NCBI RefSeq assembly: GCF_014649835.1
Contig: NZ_BMTU01000004.1
Coordinates: forward strand, 62,001 to 126,000
Reading direction: 5' to 3'
DNA length: 64,000 nucleotides
From: Streptomyces pilosus
GTDB taxonomy: Bacteria > Actinomycetota > Actinomycetes > Streptomycetales > Streptomycetaceae
The translations under genes and the position numbers were made by a program. The notes below the pieces were generated by a model. The model saw nothing but the letters and a program-made list of their open reading frames with translations, made no database searches and had not been told where the DNA came from. Positions 46,053 to 55,031 of this stretch are shown here, piece after piece. Positions within the stretch are counted from its first letter, which is position 1. Every line of letters begins with the position of its first letter.

Positions 46053-46682
46053 TCACCCCTCCCGCAGCTCCTTGGCCAGCGGGGACCCACCCGTCACCTC
46101 GACCCGTCCGGCGCGGACGGCGTCGGTCAGGCTCAGCTCGCCGCGACCGACCGCCGTACAGGTGGCGGTGTCCAGGGACAGCCGCGCGTCGGGCTCCCCC
46201 GGGGCGGGGCCGTCCCCGTAGACGGGTCCGGCACCGGCACCGGCGTGCAGGTGGAACACCCCTTCGTCGAGCCGGACTTCGACGAGTCCCGTCGTGTCAC
46301 CCAGGGCCCGCAGCAGGGGCAGCGCGAACCAGTGGGCGCGCACCGCGTCCGTGGGACGCCGATCCCCGAGTTCGGCCTCGCCCCAGGCGCCGAGGGCCTG
46401 GAGGACGGGGAGCAACGCGCCGCCGCGGGCGGTGAGTTCGTAGACGTAGGCCGCGCCGGGCGGGGGGAGGCGGCGGCGGGTGGCGAGACCGTCGCGTTCC
46501 ATGTCCTTCAGCCGCGAGGCCAGCATGTCCGTGCTGACGCCCGGCAGGTCCGCGTGCAGGTCGGTGTAGCGCCGCGGGCCGGCGAGGAGTTCGCGGACGA
46601 TCAGCAGGGTCCAGCGGTCGCCGACGGTGTCGAGCGCACGCGCGGCGGAACAGTACTGGTCGTAGCTTCGGCGTGGTGACAT
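46053..46682 (-). CDS. HxlR-family regulator with SCP2-like C-terminal domain
   Basis: 209 residues. The HxlR winged helix fills ~5-100: YDQYCSAARALDTVGDRWTLLIVRELLAGPRRYTDLHADLPGVSTDMLASRLKDMERDGL, with the conserved Cys near residue 11 that senses redox or aldehydes in relatives. Residues ~105-209 form a small lipid-binding-like (SCP2) domain. Divergent from an aminotransferase gene with an inverted repeat between. The target is probably that gene and itself. Confidence 0.85.
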   Translation of the reverse strand: MSPRRSYDQYCSAARALDTVGDRWTLLIVRELLAGPRRYTDLHADLPGVSTDMLASRLKDMERDGLATRRRLPPPGAAYVYELTARGGALLPVLQALGAWGEAELGDRRPTDAVRAHWFALPLLRALGDTTGLVEVRLDEGVFHLHAGAGAGPVYGDGPAPGEPDARLSLDTATCTAVGRGELSLTDAVRAGRVEVTGGSPLAKELREG

Positions 46683-46724
46683 GCGACGCAGTCTAGACAT
46701 GTTGTTGGACTTTCCAAGCTCCCA

Positions 46725-46739
46725 CTTGGTAAAACCAAG
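46725..46739. promoter_or_regulatory. Candidate HxlR operator
   Basis: CTTGGT-AAA-ACCAAG is a perfect 6-3-6 inverted repeat in the 81-bp divergent gap between the HxlR and aminotransferase starts, with related half-sites (ttggacttt ccaag) just to its left. Confidence 0.5.
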
Positions 46740-46763
46740 CAACACCAGAATCCGGAGGGGCGC

Positions 46764-47972
46764 ATGGAGTTCCGGCAGTCGAGCAAGCTCAGCGAGGTCT
46801 GTTACGAGATCCGCGGTCCGGTGATCGAGCACGCCGACGCGCTGGAGGAGGCGGGGCACAGTGTGCTGCGCCTGAACACCGGCAACCCGGCCCTGTTCGG
46901 CTTCGAGGCACCGGAGGAGATCCTCCAGGACATGATCCGGATGCTGCCCCGGGCGCACGGCTACACCGACTCCCGCGGTGTGCTCTCCGCCCGCCGCGCG
47001 GTCGCCCAGCGCTACCAGACGCTGGGCCTCGAGGTCGACGTGGACGACGTCTTCCTCGGCAACGGCGTCTCCGAGCTGGTCTCGATGGCCGTGCAGGCAC
47101 TGCTGGAGGACGGCGACGAGATCCTCGTTCCCGCCCCGGACTTCCCCCTCTGGACGGCGGCGACCACCCTCGCCGGCGGCAAGGCGGTCCACTACCTGTG
47201 CGACGAACGGGCCGACTGGTACCCGGACCTGGACGACATGGCCGCGAAGATCACGGCCCGCACCAAGGCCGTGGTCATCATCAACCCCAACAACCCGACG
47301 GGCGCCGTCTACCCGAAGGAGGTCGTCGAGGGCATCCTCGACCTCGCCCGCCGCCACGGCCTGATGGTGCTGGCCGACGAGATCTACGACCAGATCCTCT
47401 ACGACGACGCCGTGCACCACTCGGCCGCCGCGCTCGCCCCCGACCTGGTGGTCCTCACCTTCTGCGGCCTGTCCAAGACCTACCGCGTGGCGGGCTTCCG
47501 CTCCGGCTGGCTGGTGGTCACCGGCCCCAAGCAGCACGCCAGGGACTACCTGGAGGGCCTGACCATGCTGGCCTCCATGCGGCTGTGCGCCAACGCGCCC
47601 GCCCAGTACGCCATCCAGGCCGCCCTCGGCGGACGGCAGTCGATCCGTGAACTGACCGCGCCGGGCGGCAGGCTGCGCGAACAGCGGGACGTCGCCTGGG
47701 AGAAGCTGAACGAGATCCCCGGCGTGAGCTGTGTGAAACCCAGGGGCGCGCTGTACGCGTTCGCGCGCCTGGATCCGAAGGTGCACCGGATCCACGACGA
47801 CGAGAGGTTCGTCCTCGACCTGCTGCTCCGGGAGAAGATCCAGGTGGTCCAGGGCACCGGCTTCAACTGGCCGTCCCCCGACCACTTCCGCATCCTCACC
47901 CTCCCCCACGCGGACGTCCTGGAGACGGCGATCGGCCGCATCGGCCGCTTCCTGAGCGGCTACCGGCAGTGA
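46764..47972 (+). CDS. PLP-dependent class I aminotransferase (alanine type)
   Basis: 402 residues; GGAGG precedes the ATG. The cofactor Lys is in LTFCGLSKTYRVAGFRSGWL near residue 239, with NPNNPTGAVYPKEV and ADEIYDQILYDD for PLP contacts. It is closest to AlaA-type enzymes interconverting alanine/pyruvate and glutamate/2-oxoglutarate (EFRQSSKLSEVCYEIRGPV is the typical start of that group). The divergent HxlR regulator may control it. Confidence 0.93.
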   Translation: MEFRQSSKLSEVCYEIRGPVIEHADALEEAGHSVLRLNTGNPALFGFEAPEEILQDMIRMLPRAHGYTDSRGVLSARRAVAQRYQTLGLEVDVDDVFLGNGVSELVSMAVQALLEDGDEILVPAPDFPLWTAATTLAGGKAVHYLCDERADWYPDLDDMAAKITARTKAVVIINPNNPTGAVYPKEVVEGILDLARRHGLMVLADEIYDQILYDDAVHHSAAALAPDLVVLTFCGLSKTYRVAGFRSGWLVVTGPKQHARDYLEGLTMLASMRLCANAPAQYAIQAALGGRQSIRELTAPGGRLREQRDVAWEKLNEIPGVSCVKPRGALYAFARLDPKVHRIHDDERFVLDLLLREKIQVVQGTGFNWPSPDHFRILTLPHADVLETAIGRIGRFLSGYRQ

Positions 47973-48019
47973 GGCGCCCGGGGGGAACCGACGGGACGGT
48001 GATCGCGTCGGATCAGGGC

Positions 48020-48346
48020 ATGAGGGAACACAGAGCGGGCTGCTTCGGGCTGCTCCTGGCAGCCGCGGGCGCCGTCATGGCGGTGCTCGCCTGGGCACCG
48101 AAGGCACGGGTCAGCGTCCACGGCGGCTTCGAGGGCATGCACCGGGATCTGAGCGTCCTCTACGTCGACCTGCCCCTCATCGCCGCCGGCGGCGCGCTCG
48201 TCCCGCTCGCCGCCTGGCTGCTCGCCCTGCGTGCGCTGCGCCGCCCCTGGCTCGCGGCCCTGATCGCGGCGGGCGCCTTCGCACTCGGCGTCTGGGGCCT
48301 GCTCAGCTGGTGGATGCCCTATCGGCGACCCGAGTTCATGGGCTAG
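48020..48346 (+). CDS. Small membrane protein of unknown function
   Basis: 108 residues with three hydrophobic helices (CFGLLLAAAGAVMAVLAW, DLPLIAAGGALVPLAAWLLAL, LAALIAAGAFALGVWGLLSWW) and a short C-terminal Tyr/Arg end. Codon use matches neighbouring genes. No family recognised. 47 bp after the aminotransferase, so co-transcription is possible. Confidence 0.65.
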   Translation: MREHRAGCFGLLLAAAGAVMAVLAWAPKARVSVHGGFEGMHRDLSVLYVDLPLIAAGGALVPLAAWLLALRALRRPWLAALIAAGAFALGVWGLLSWWMPYRRPEFMG

Positions 48347-48502
48347 GGACACCGCCGGCGCCGGTACGCGGGGTCACGCGCCCCCGCGGTCCGGCTCCGT
48401 CCGGGTCGCGCCGCGCGGGGAACCGTGTGGCATCATCCGGGCCCAGGCCCTCACACCCCGTGAGTCGCCGGCGTTGGCCGAGAAGGCGCTGGGAGGAACC
48501 CG

Positions 48503-48613
48503 ATGACCGACCGTCCGTCAGGGCACCGTCCCGCCTTCGCCCCCCATCAGGGGGCCGCCTCCCTCCCCCACCGGGGGGCCGCCTTCCTCCCCCACGCCCC
48601 CGGACGCCGATGA
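48503..48613 (+). CDS. Small upstream ORF coupled to the next gene
   Basis: 36 codons with an excellent ribosome site (GGGAGG at 48490-48495, 7 bases before ATG). The product is Pro/His/Gly-rich with a triplicated pattern (PHQGAASLP, PHRGAAFLP, PHAPG) and a stop that overlaps the next ATG (ATGA). The next gene has no ribosome site of its own, so translation probably enters through this ORF. It may be a leader peptide, or the frame-displaced N-terminus of that gene. Confidence 0.5.
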   Translation: MTDRPSGHRPAFAPHQGAASLPHRGAAFLPHAPGRR

Positions 48614-49239
48614 GCCGGCCGCCCACCGCCGCGCAGCGCCGTCTCGTCGAGGCCGCCGATCCCGTGACCGGGCGGCTCAAGGGGACGCCGGCGCAGCTCG
48701 CCGCGCTGGTGCGGCACGGGCTGGCGTTCCGTCACCCGAGGCCGCCGCACGACCACTTCCTGACCCCGGCCGGGCACCGGATCCGGGAGGCGGAACCGGA
48801 GGCCGGGCCGTCGGGTCCGCCCGCCACGGCCGGTGGGTTCGCGGCCCGGGCGGGCGGCGAGGAGACGGCGCCCGCGGACGGTCCCGCCCGGCTCCGGGAG
48901 GTGCGCGGCGCCTGGCAGGGCATGCTGGAGCTGCGCCGGATGACCAACCCCGACGGGGCGACGGACCGGCCCTGCGGCTGGGAGCGCTCGCATCTGGTGC
49001 GGGCCGCCGCGCTCGCCCTGGAGGCCGCCGGGCACCGCCCGGCCGGCGCGGACCCCGGGGACGGCGGTTACCGCGTGCGGGAGACCCCGCAGCCGGAGGC
49101 GGTCGCCGTGTACGAGCCGGACGGCGAGGCGCTGCGGGCCTGCGCGGCCACCCTGGAGCGGGCGGGCTGGCAGGCCGGGGAGTACACGGAGCCGAGGACG
49201 CGGGCACGCTATCTGCTGGCCTCGCCGCGGCGCGTGTGA
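48610..49239 (+). CDS. Hypothetical actinomycete protein with a winged-helix-like N-terminus
   Basis: 209 residues. The N-terminal part (AAQRRLVEAADPVTGRLKGTPAQLAALVRHGLAFRHPRPPHDHFLTPAGHRI) has the pattern of a small winged helix, as in phage or MarR-like proteins; the rest has two further alpha/beta segments (HLVRAAALALEAAGHR and EALRACAATLERAGW). No enzyme motif seen. Its start overlaps the small upstream ORF. Confidence 0.65.
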   Translation: MSRPPTAAQRRLVEAADPVTGRLKGTPAQLAALVRHGLAFRHPRPPHDHFLTPAGHRIREAEPEAGPSGPPATAGGFAARAGGEETAPADGPARLREVRGAWQGMLELRRMTNPDGATDRPCGWERSHLVRAAALALEAAGHRPAGADPGDGGYRVRETPQPEAVAVYEPDGEALRACAATLERAGWQAGEYTEPRTRARYLLASPRRV

Positions 49240-49302
49240 GGCCCGTGCCAAGATCGGTGGGTCGGGCAGGGCAGTCGAACAGGCATGAAGGGGACAGCCG
49301 CG

Positions 49303-49725
49303 ATGAGCGAGCCGTTTTCCGTCCGTGTGACCGTGCGCGGATACGAGACCGACGTGCAGGGCCACCTCAACCAGGCCGTGTACCTCAACTACGCCGAGCA
49401 CGCGCGCTGGTCGCTGCTCCAGGCGGCCGGGATCACCCAGTCCGGCCTGATCTCCCAGGGCGTGGGACCGGTCGCCCTGGAGACCACCATCCGCTACCGG
49501 CGGGAACTGCTCGCCGGTGACGAGGCCGACGTGAGCTGCGCGTTCCTCTGGAGCGGCGGCAAGATCTTCACCATGGAGCAGACGATCACCCGGGCCGACG
49601 GCACCGTGGCCGCCGAGCTCACCGGCGTCGGCGGGCTGATGGACCTGAAACTGCGCAAGCTGGTGCCGCGTCCGGAGGACGTCTTCCGGGGCCTGGCGAA
49701 GGATCCGGCCCCGTTCGGGCTGTAG
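49303..49725 (+). CDS. Acyl-CoA thioesterase, 4HBT hot-dog fold
   Basis: 140 residues. VTVRGYETDVQGHLNQAVYLNYAEHARWSLLQ is the characteristic start of 4-hydroxybenzoyl-CoA-type thioesterases, with the catalytic Asp in ETDVQGHLN. The rest follows the hot-dog pattern (LLAGDEADVSCAFLW, MEQTITRADGTVAAEL). The substrate is likely a short or medium acyl-CoA. The ATG at 49303 is chosen because the GAAGGGGA site is correctly spaced; an in-frame ATG at 49285 lies within that site. Confidence 0.88.
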   Translation: MSEPFSVRVTVRGYETDVQGHLNQAVYLNYAEHARWSLLQAAGITQSGLISQGVGPVALETTIRYRRELLAGDEADVSCAFLWSGGKIFTMEQTITRADGTVAAELTGVGGLMDLKLRKLVPRPEDVFRGLAKDPAPFGL

Positions 49726-49791
49726 CCGGGGTTTCACTCTTTGAAAGTTTCCGCCGCCCGGATCCCAAGTTTCCAGGCCATCCGCTCCTAC

Positions 49792-49807
49792 AGTGGACCA
49801 GACCACC
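49792..49807. promoter_or_regulatory. DasR-like (dre) site upstream of the lysozyme gene
   Basis: AGTGGACCAGACCACC matches 13 of 16 positions of the DasR operator consensus AGTGGTCTAGACCACT. It is 158 bp ahead of an exported muramidase gene. DasR is the GntR regulator of N-acetylglucosamine use and chitinases. Confidence 0.6.
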
Positions 49808-49964
49808 AGCGAGGAACGAAGGCTCTTTACAGGCCCGGAATCTACGTGCGTAACTAATGACGCGCGCACGTCAAATGCGAGTCCCGCAGCACGGATCTGC
49901 CCAGGTGGCAGCGGCCGACGTCACCTCCTTCGCTCATCCCCACATGTGTCCAGGAGGCAGCCCC

Positions 49965-50849
49965 ATGTTCTCTCTCCCCCGCCCCCCGCACGGCACCCGC
50001 AGACGCACCGTCACGGCACTCGGCGTCCTCGGTGCCGCCCTCGCCCTGACGGTCACCACCGTCGGCGGCGCGACGGCCGCACCCCGGCCGGACCGGGACC
50101 GCGTCACCGTCGAACCCGGCGAGGCGTACATGGGTGCGGGCGCCCGCGTCCACGGGGCCGTCCCCGCCGGTGAGCCGTCGCGGGGCGTCCTGGCCCCGAC
50201 CGACGGCGTCCAGGGCATCGACGTCTCCCACTGGCAGGGCGCCATCAACTGGACCTCGGTACGCGGCTCCGGCATCCAGTTCGCCTGGATGAAGGCGACC
50301 GAGGGCACGGGCTACAAGGACCCGCGCTTCAACACCAACTACCCCGCCGCCCACGCCGCGGGCGTGATCCGCGGCGCGTACCACTTCGCCCTCCCCAACG
50401 CCTCCGGCGGCGCCACCCAGGCGAACTACTTCGCCACCAACGGCGGCGGGTGGTCACGCGACAACCTGACCCTCCCCGGCGTGCTGGACATCGAGCACAA
50501 CCCCTACGGGGCCATGTGCTACGGCCTGTCCACCACGCAGATGCGCACCTGGATCAACGACTTCTACACCACCTACAAGGCGCGCACCAGCCGTGACGTC
50601 GTCATCTACACGACGGCGAGCTGGTGGAACACCTGCACCGGCAACTGGACCGGCATGTCCGCCAAGAGCCCGCTGTGGGTGGCGCACTGGACCTCCGCCT
50701 CCGCCCCGGCCCTCCCCAGCGGCTTCCCCACCTGGACGGTGTGGCAGTACACCAGCACCGGTTCGGTCGGCGGCGTCGCCGGTGACGTGGACCGCAACAA
50801 GTTCAACGGCTCCCGCGACCGGCTCCTGGCGCTCGCCAACAACACCTGA
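49965..50849 (+). CDS. Secreted GH25 lysozyme (N,O-acetylmuramidase)
   Basis: 294 residues; a perfect AGGAGG stands at 49952. A signal peptide (TVTALGVLGAALALTVTTVGGATA) is followed by a spacer and the GH25 domain from ~85: VQGIDVSHWQGAINWTSV (catalytic Asp), FAWMKATEGTGYKDPRF (catalytic Glu), LPGVLDIEHNPYGAMCYGL, VVIYTTASWWN, WVAHWTSASAPALP and WTVWQYTSTGSVGGV. It cleaves the MurNAc-GlcNAc bond of peptidoglycan. A DasR-like site upstream fits control by aminosugar supply. The amidase gene follows after 106 bp. Confidence 0.95.
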   Translation: MFSLPRPPHGTRRRTVTALGVLGAALALTVTTVGGATAAPRPDRDRVTVEPGEAYMGAGARVHGAVPAGEPSRGVLAPTDGVQGIDVSHWQGAINWTSVRGSGIQFAWMKATEGTGYKDPRFNTNYPAAHAAGVIRGAYHFALPNASGGATQANYFATNGGGWSRDNLTLPGVLDIEHNPYGAMCYGLSTTQMRTWINDFYTTYKARTSRDVVIYTTASWWNTCTGNWTGMSAKSPLWVAHWTSASAPALPSGFPTWTVWQYTSTGSVGGVAGDVDRNKFNGSRDRLLALANNT

Positions 50850-50877
50850 CGGCACCGGGCCCGCCCCGCACACGCTC

Positions 50878-50912
50878 GGGGGAGCCGGCGGCGGTCCGCC
50901 GTCCGCTCCCCC
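50878..50912. terminator. Hairpin after the lysozyme gene
   Basis: GGGGGAGC at 50878-50885 pairs with GCTCCCCC at 50905-50912, and the sequence between contains a smaller GC stem. It lies between the lysozyme stop and the amidase start. Confidence 0.55.
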
Positions 50913-50955
50913 GCGCCCGCTTCCCCCCACCTCTCCCCTCCGACGAGGAGCGACC

Positions 50956-51651
50956 GTGCACCCCGAGAACGCTTCACGACGCCGCCTGCTGATCGCCGGC
51001 GCGGCCGGTCTGGCCGCCGCCACCGCCCTGCCGGGCCTCGCGCACGCGCGGGGGACCGACGCCGTCGAGCCGGACATCGACTCCACCGCGGACTGGGGCG
51101 CACGCGCCCCGCGGGGCACGATCAGCCTCCTCCCGTACCGGCCGAGCAGGATCGTCGTCCACCACACGGTGAGCACCAACTCGAACGACTTCTCCCGCGC
51201 CCAGGCCCACGCGCACGCCCACTGGGTGCAGGACCTGCACCTGGACAAGAACCGCTGGGTGGACACCGGGTACCACTTCCTGGTCAGCCGGGGCGGCTGG
51301 ATCACCGAGGGCCGGCACGGCAGCCTCCGGGCGCTGACCGGAGGCCGGAACTTCGTCCTCGGCTCCCACACCTCCGGACAGAACGACTACGCCGTCGGGA
51401 TCGCGTGCGAGGGCGCCTACCACGCGGGCGCGGTACCGCCGGGCGCCCAGTGGGACGTCCTGGTGGCCCTCTGCGCGTACACCTGCGCGCGCTACGGCAT
51501 CCCCTCCACACAGCTCTACGGCCACAAGGACTACGGCGCGACCCTCTGCCCGGGCGTGTACCACGACCTGCTCCCCCGGCTGCGGGAGGAAGTGGCGGCG
51601 GCCCGGGGGGCGCAGCCGTCCACGCGGACGGGGCTCAGGCCTCCGCGGTGA
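50956..51651 (+). CDS. Exported N-acetylmuramoyl-L-alanine amidase (Tat signal)
   Basis: 231 residues, GTG start behind GAGGAG. ASRRRLLIAGAAGLAAATALPGLAHA is a twin-arginine signal. The amidase_2/PGRP domain follows: SRIVVHHTVSTNSNDF with the zinc His, WVDTGYHFLVSRGGWITEGR with the catalytic Tyr/His region, and YGHKDYGATLCPG with the second His and the Cys ligand. It removes stem peptides from peptidoglycan. With the upstream lysozyme it forms a cell-wall degrading pair. The last 17 bp overlap the end of the converging deaminase gene. Confidence 0.93.
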   Translation: MHPENASRRRLLIAGAAGLAAATALPGLAHARGTDAVEPDIDSTADWGARAPRGTISLLPYRPSRIVVHHTVSTNSNDFSRAQAHAHAHWVQDLHLDKNRWVDTGYHFLVSRGGWITEGRHGSLRALTGGRNFVLGSHTSGQNDYAVGIACEGAYHAGAVPPGAQWDVLVALCAYTCARYGIPSTQLYGHKDYGATLCPGVYHDLLPRLREEVAAARGAQPSTRTGLRPPR

Positions 51652-53014
51652 TCCGGGACAGGCGACGGGCCTCCGCGCGGGTGGTGCGGGCCATCTCGTC
51701 CTCGTCGGCGGTGAGCAGGCGGCCGTTCTCGACGATCTGGCGGCCGTCGACGAAGGACGCGGTGACCGGGGCCGCCGCGCCGAGGACCAGCGCGGTCACC
51801 GGGTCGGCGATGGAGGCGTGGGCGAGGGTGTCCATCCGCCACAGCACCAGGTCGGCGAGCTTGCCCGGCTCCAGGGAGCCGATCTCCCCCGCGCGGCCCA
51901 GCACGCGGGCCCCGCCGTGGGTGCCCAGGCGCAGTGCCTGACGGGCGGTCAGGGCGGCCTCGCGGTGGGCGCCGAGACGGTTGACGAGGAGGGCGTTGCG
52001 CAGCTCGGTGTGGAGTTCGCCGGACTCGTTGGAGGCGGTGCCGTCCACGCCGAGGCCGACGGGGACACCGGCCGCGAGCATGTCGGGGACGCGGGCGATG
52101 CCCGCGGCGAGGCGGGCGTTGGAGGAGGGGCAGTGGGCGACGCCGGTCCCCGTACGGGCGAAGGCGGCGATGTCGGAGTCGTTCATGTGGACGCAGTGCG
52201 CCATCCACACGTCCTCGCCGAGCCAGCCGGTGGACGCGAAGTAGTCGGTCGGGCCCATGCCGAACAGCTCGTGGCAGAACTTCTCCTCCTCCACGGTCTC
52301 CGACCCGTGGGTGTGCAGCCGCACACCGAGACGGCGTGCCAGTTCGGCGCCCTCGCGCATCAGGTCGGTGGAGACGGAGAAGGGGGAGCAGGGGGCGACG
52401 GCGACCTGGGTCATGGCGCCGAAGGAGGCGTCGTGGTACCGCCGTACGGTCTCCTCGGTGGCGGCGAGGGCGTCGTCGAGGCTCTCGACGGCGAAGTCCG
52501 GGGGGAGCCCGCCGTCCTTCTCGCCGCGGTCCATGGAGCCGCGGGCGAGGGTGAAGCGGACCCCCATGTCGCGGGCGGCGGTGACGATCCCGGCCGACAG
52601 GTCGCCGGAGCCGCGGGGGAAGACGTAGTGGTGGTCCATGGCGGTGGTGACGCCGCCGCGGGCCATCATGGCGAGCGAGCCGCGGGCCGCGGCGCGCACC
52701 ATCGGCTCGTCGATGCGCGCCCAGGTCGGGTAGAGCGCGACGAGCCAGTCGAACAGGTTGTGGTCGGTGGCCAGGCCCCGGGTGATCCACTGGTAGAAGT
52801 GGTGGTGGGTGTTGACCAGGCCGGGGGTCGCCAGGTGCCCGGTGGCGTCGATCCGCCGTGCGACGTCGCCGAGTCCCCCGGGGGCGGGGCCCGCGCCGAG
52901 CGTTTCGATGCGGTTGCCGGCGAGGACGAGGTGCCCGGACGCGTACTCGGTGCCGTCCGCGTCGACGGTCGCGATCGCGCAGTTCTCGATGACGATGCGC
53001 CGGTCTGCTGCCAT
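51635..53014 (-). CDS. 8-Oxoguanine/guanine deaminase-type amidohydrolase
   Basis: 459 residues. The metal-binding motif is GLVNTHHHFYQWITRGLATDHNLFDWL, followed by RLHTHGSETVEEE, WMAHCVHMNDSDI, CPSSNARLAAGI and GLGVDGTASNESG, the order seen in 8-oxoguanine deaminases of the AtzF/TrzN amidohydrolase branch. It converts 8-oxoguanine to urate, feeding the uricase gene 40 bp upstream in the same operon. Confidence 0.9.
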   Translation of the reverse strand: MAADRRIVIENCAIATVDADGTEYASGHLVLAGNRIETLGAGPAPGGLGDVARRIDATGHLATPGLVNTHHHFYQWITRGLATDHNLFDWLVALYPTWARIDEPMVRAAARGSLAMMARGGVTTAMDHHYVFPRGSGDLSAGIVTAARDMGVRFTLARGSMDRGEKDGGLPPDFAVESLDDALAATEETVRRYHDASFGAMTQVAVAPCSPFSVSTDLMREGAELARRLGVRLHTHGSETVEEEKFCHELFGMGPTDYFASTGWLGEDVWMAHCVHMNDSDIAAFARTGTGVAHCPSSNARLAAGIARVPDMLAAGVPVGLGVDGTASNESGELHTELRNALLVNRLGAHREAALTARQALRLGTHGGARVLGRAGEIGSLEPGKLADLVLWRMDTLAHASIADPVTALVLGAAAPVTASFVDGRQIVENGRLLTADEDEMARTTRAEARRLSRITAEA

Positions 53015-53054
53015 GGTCCGTCCTTCTCGCTGCTGCTGCCGAAAGGGGGTGCGG

Positions 53055-53966
53055 TCAGGGGCTGGTGAGGTCCACCGGGATCCGCGCCTCGCAGCCCTCC
53101 CGCAGGACGGTGCCCTCGATCAGGCCGTAGGGCCGGTCGGCGGCGACGTACACGGCTCCGTCGGCGGTGTCGTTCTCCAGCCCGAACGGCTCCAGGTCCA
53201 CCAGGAAGTGGTGGCTGTTGGGGAGGGAGAAGCGGACCTCGTCTATCTCTCCGCGGTGGTCGAGGACGCGGGCGCCCATCCGGTGGAGCGTCTGCTGGAG
53301 CGAGCGGGAGTAGGTCTCGGCGAAGGCCTCCAGCAGGTGCCGTCGGACCTGCTCGTAGGAGTCGTCCCAGTCGGGGGCCGGCTGGTCGTCGCCGGTCCAG
53401 TTGAACCGCCAGCGGCCGGAGACCGAGGTGGCGAGGATGCGGTCGTAGGCCTCCTCCAGCGTGGTGTACCTGTCCTTGACGTAGCCCCGGAACTCGGAGT
53501 CGGTGGAGTTCAGGACGGTCAGGTCCTTCAGGCCGGAGACCACCTCCCACCGTTCGCCGTCGTAGGTGATCTGCGTCAGGCGGGTCTCCTGGCCCTTGCG
53601 GACGAAGGAGTGTCCGGCCCTGCCGGCGTCGGGGACCGCGATGCGTTCCCAGGCGTACTCCTCGACGCGGACGCGGGCCCGGTGGATGGCGTCCTGGGAG
53701 GTGACGAAGTGGCGGGCGAGGTGGATGCCGAACTGCTCGGCCGACTCGACGCCGTGCTCCTTGGCGAAGGCGAACACGGTGTTCTTGGTGGTGTCGGTGG
53801 GCAGGACGTTCGCGTTCGATCCGGAGTAGTGGACCTCCTCCATGTCGCCGGAGAGGGCGATGGAGACGTTCAGGTCCTTGATGTGGTGGGTGGCGCCGTC
53901 CCGCGTGATCTTGACGACCCGGTTCTCGGCCTTGCCGTACTGGTTCTGTCCCAGGATCGTGGGCAT
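53055..53966 (-). CDS. pucL: Urate oxidase (uricase)
   Basis: 303 residues, cofactor-free uricase. ILGQNQYGKAENRVVKITRD starts it; NVLPTDTTKNTVFAFAKEHG holds the conserved Thr-Thr-Lys of the active-site relay, FNWTGDDQPAPDW and SLPNSHHFLVDLEPFGL are further blocks. It oxidises urate to 5-hydroxyisourate with H2O2 release. Third in the operon after uraD and HIU hydrolase (gaps 5 and 6 bp), driven from the palindrome at 54977. Confidence 0.97.
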   Translation of the reverse strand: MPTILGQNQYGKAENRVVKITRDGATHHIKDLNVSIALSGDMEEVHYSGSNANVLPTDTTKNTVFAFAKEHGVESAEQFGIHLARHFVTSQDAIHRARVRVEEYAWERIAVPDAGRAGHSFVRKGQETRLTQITYDGERWEVVSGLKDLTVLNSTDSEFRGYVKDRYTTLEEAYDRILATSVSGRWRFNWTGDDQPAPDWDDSYEQVRRHLLEAFAETYSRSLQQTLHRMGARVLDHRGEIDEVRFSLPNSHHFLVDLEPFGLENDTADGAVYVAADRPYGLIEGTVLREGCEARIPVDLTSP

Positions 53967-53972
53967 GGTGTG

Positions 53973-54380
<408 letters not shown>

Positions 54381-54385
54381 GTGCG

Positions 54386-54901
54386 TCAGTCCTCTTCGAC
54401 GTCGACGAGGCGGGCCAGCCGGATGCGGTTGATCTTCCCCAGTTCGGTGCGGACGATCCCGCGCTCCTTCTCCGGCGCGTTGCCGAGGCGTTCCCGGACG
54501 GCGTCGCGCATCTGCTCGCCGGTCCGGCCGGTGGCACAGACGAGGAACACGTGGCCGAACCTCTCCTGGTAGGCCAGGTTCAGTTCGAGCATCTCGGCCC
54601 TCAGCTCGTCCGGGGCCGCGGCCATGCCGCTCTGCTCCCGCGCGGAGGCCCGGTCGCCGGGCCGGGGGCGGCCGATCGGCGGGTGCGCCGCCATCGCCTC
54701 GTCGAGGTCCGCGGCGGTCAGCCCGGCCGTGGCGGCGTCACTGGCGGCGTACAGCTCGTCGGCGGTGGCACAGGGGCGGGCGGCGAGCACCCGGCGGACC
54801 CAGGCGTCGGCGGCGCACACCTCGCGGAGTACGGCGAGCGCCGCGGGCTCCGCGAGGGCGTTGAACCGGGCCAGGCCCGGGGGCGTGGGTGTCGACGTCA
54901 C
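54386..54901 (-). CDS. uraD: OHCU decarboxylase UraD
   Basis: 171 residues from the GTG at 54901, which is preferred because GGAGG lies 5 bases ahead; a longer frame exists. LARFNALAEPAALAVLREVCAADAWV starts the fold, MAAHPPIGRP contains the catalytic His and Pro, and LNLAYQERFGHVFLVCATGRTGEQM the Phe-Gly-His substrate region. It decarboxylates OHCU stereospecifically to (S)-allantoin, which the enzymes at 31.8-34.3 kb then degrade. Confidence 0.95.
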   Translation of the reverse strand: MTSTPTPPGLARFNALAEPAALAVLREVCAADAWVRRVLAARPCATADELYAASDAATAGLTAADLDEAMAAHPPIGRPRPGDRASAREQSGMAAAPDELRAEMLELNLAYQERFGHVFLVCATGRTGEQMRDAVRERLGNAPEKERGIVRTELGKINRIRLARLVDVEED

Positions 54902-54976
54902 GGGAGCCTCCGTGGCCGCGGACGGCCTGATGCTGCGAACGGGCGTGCCGACAGTGAACGCCGTCACGGACCACGC

Positions 54977-54993
54977 GTCAACAGTTTGTTGAA
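54977..54993. promoter_or_regulatory. AllR-type operator, urate locus
   Basis: GTCAAC-N5-GTTGAA 76 bp before the uraD start, 11 of 12 arm positions identical to the site at 34328-34344 ahead of allantoinase. Confidence 0.7.
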
Positions 54994-55031
54994 AAGTGGC
55001 GGGCGCGGAGGAGGACCCCGCCCGGGGAGGG

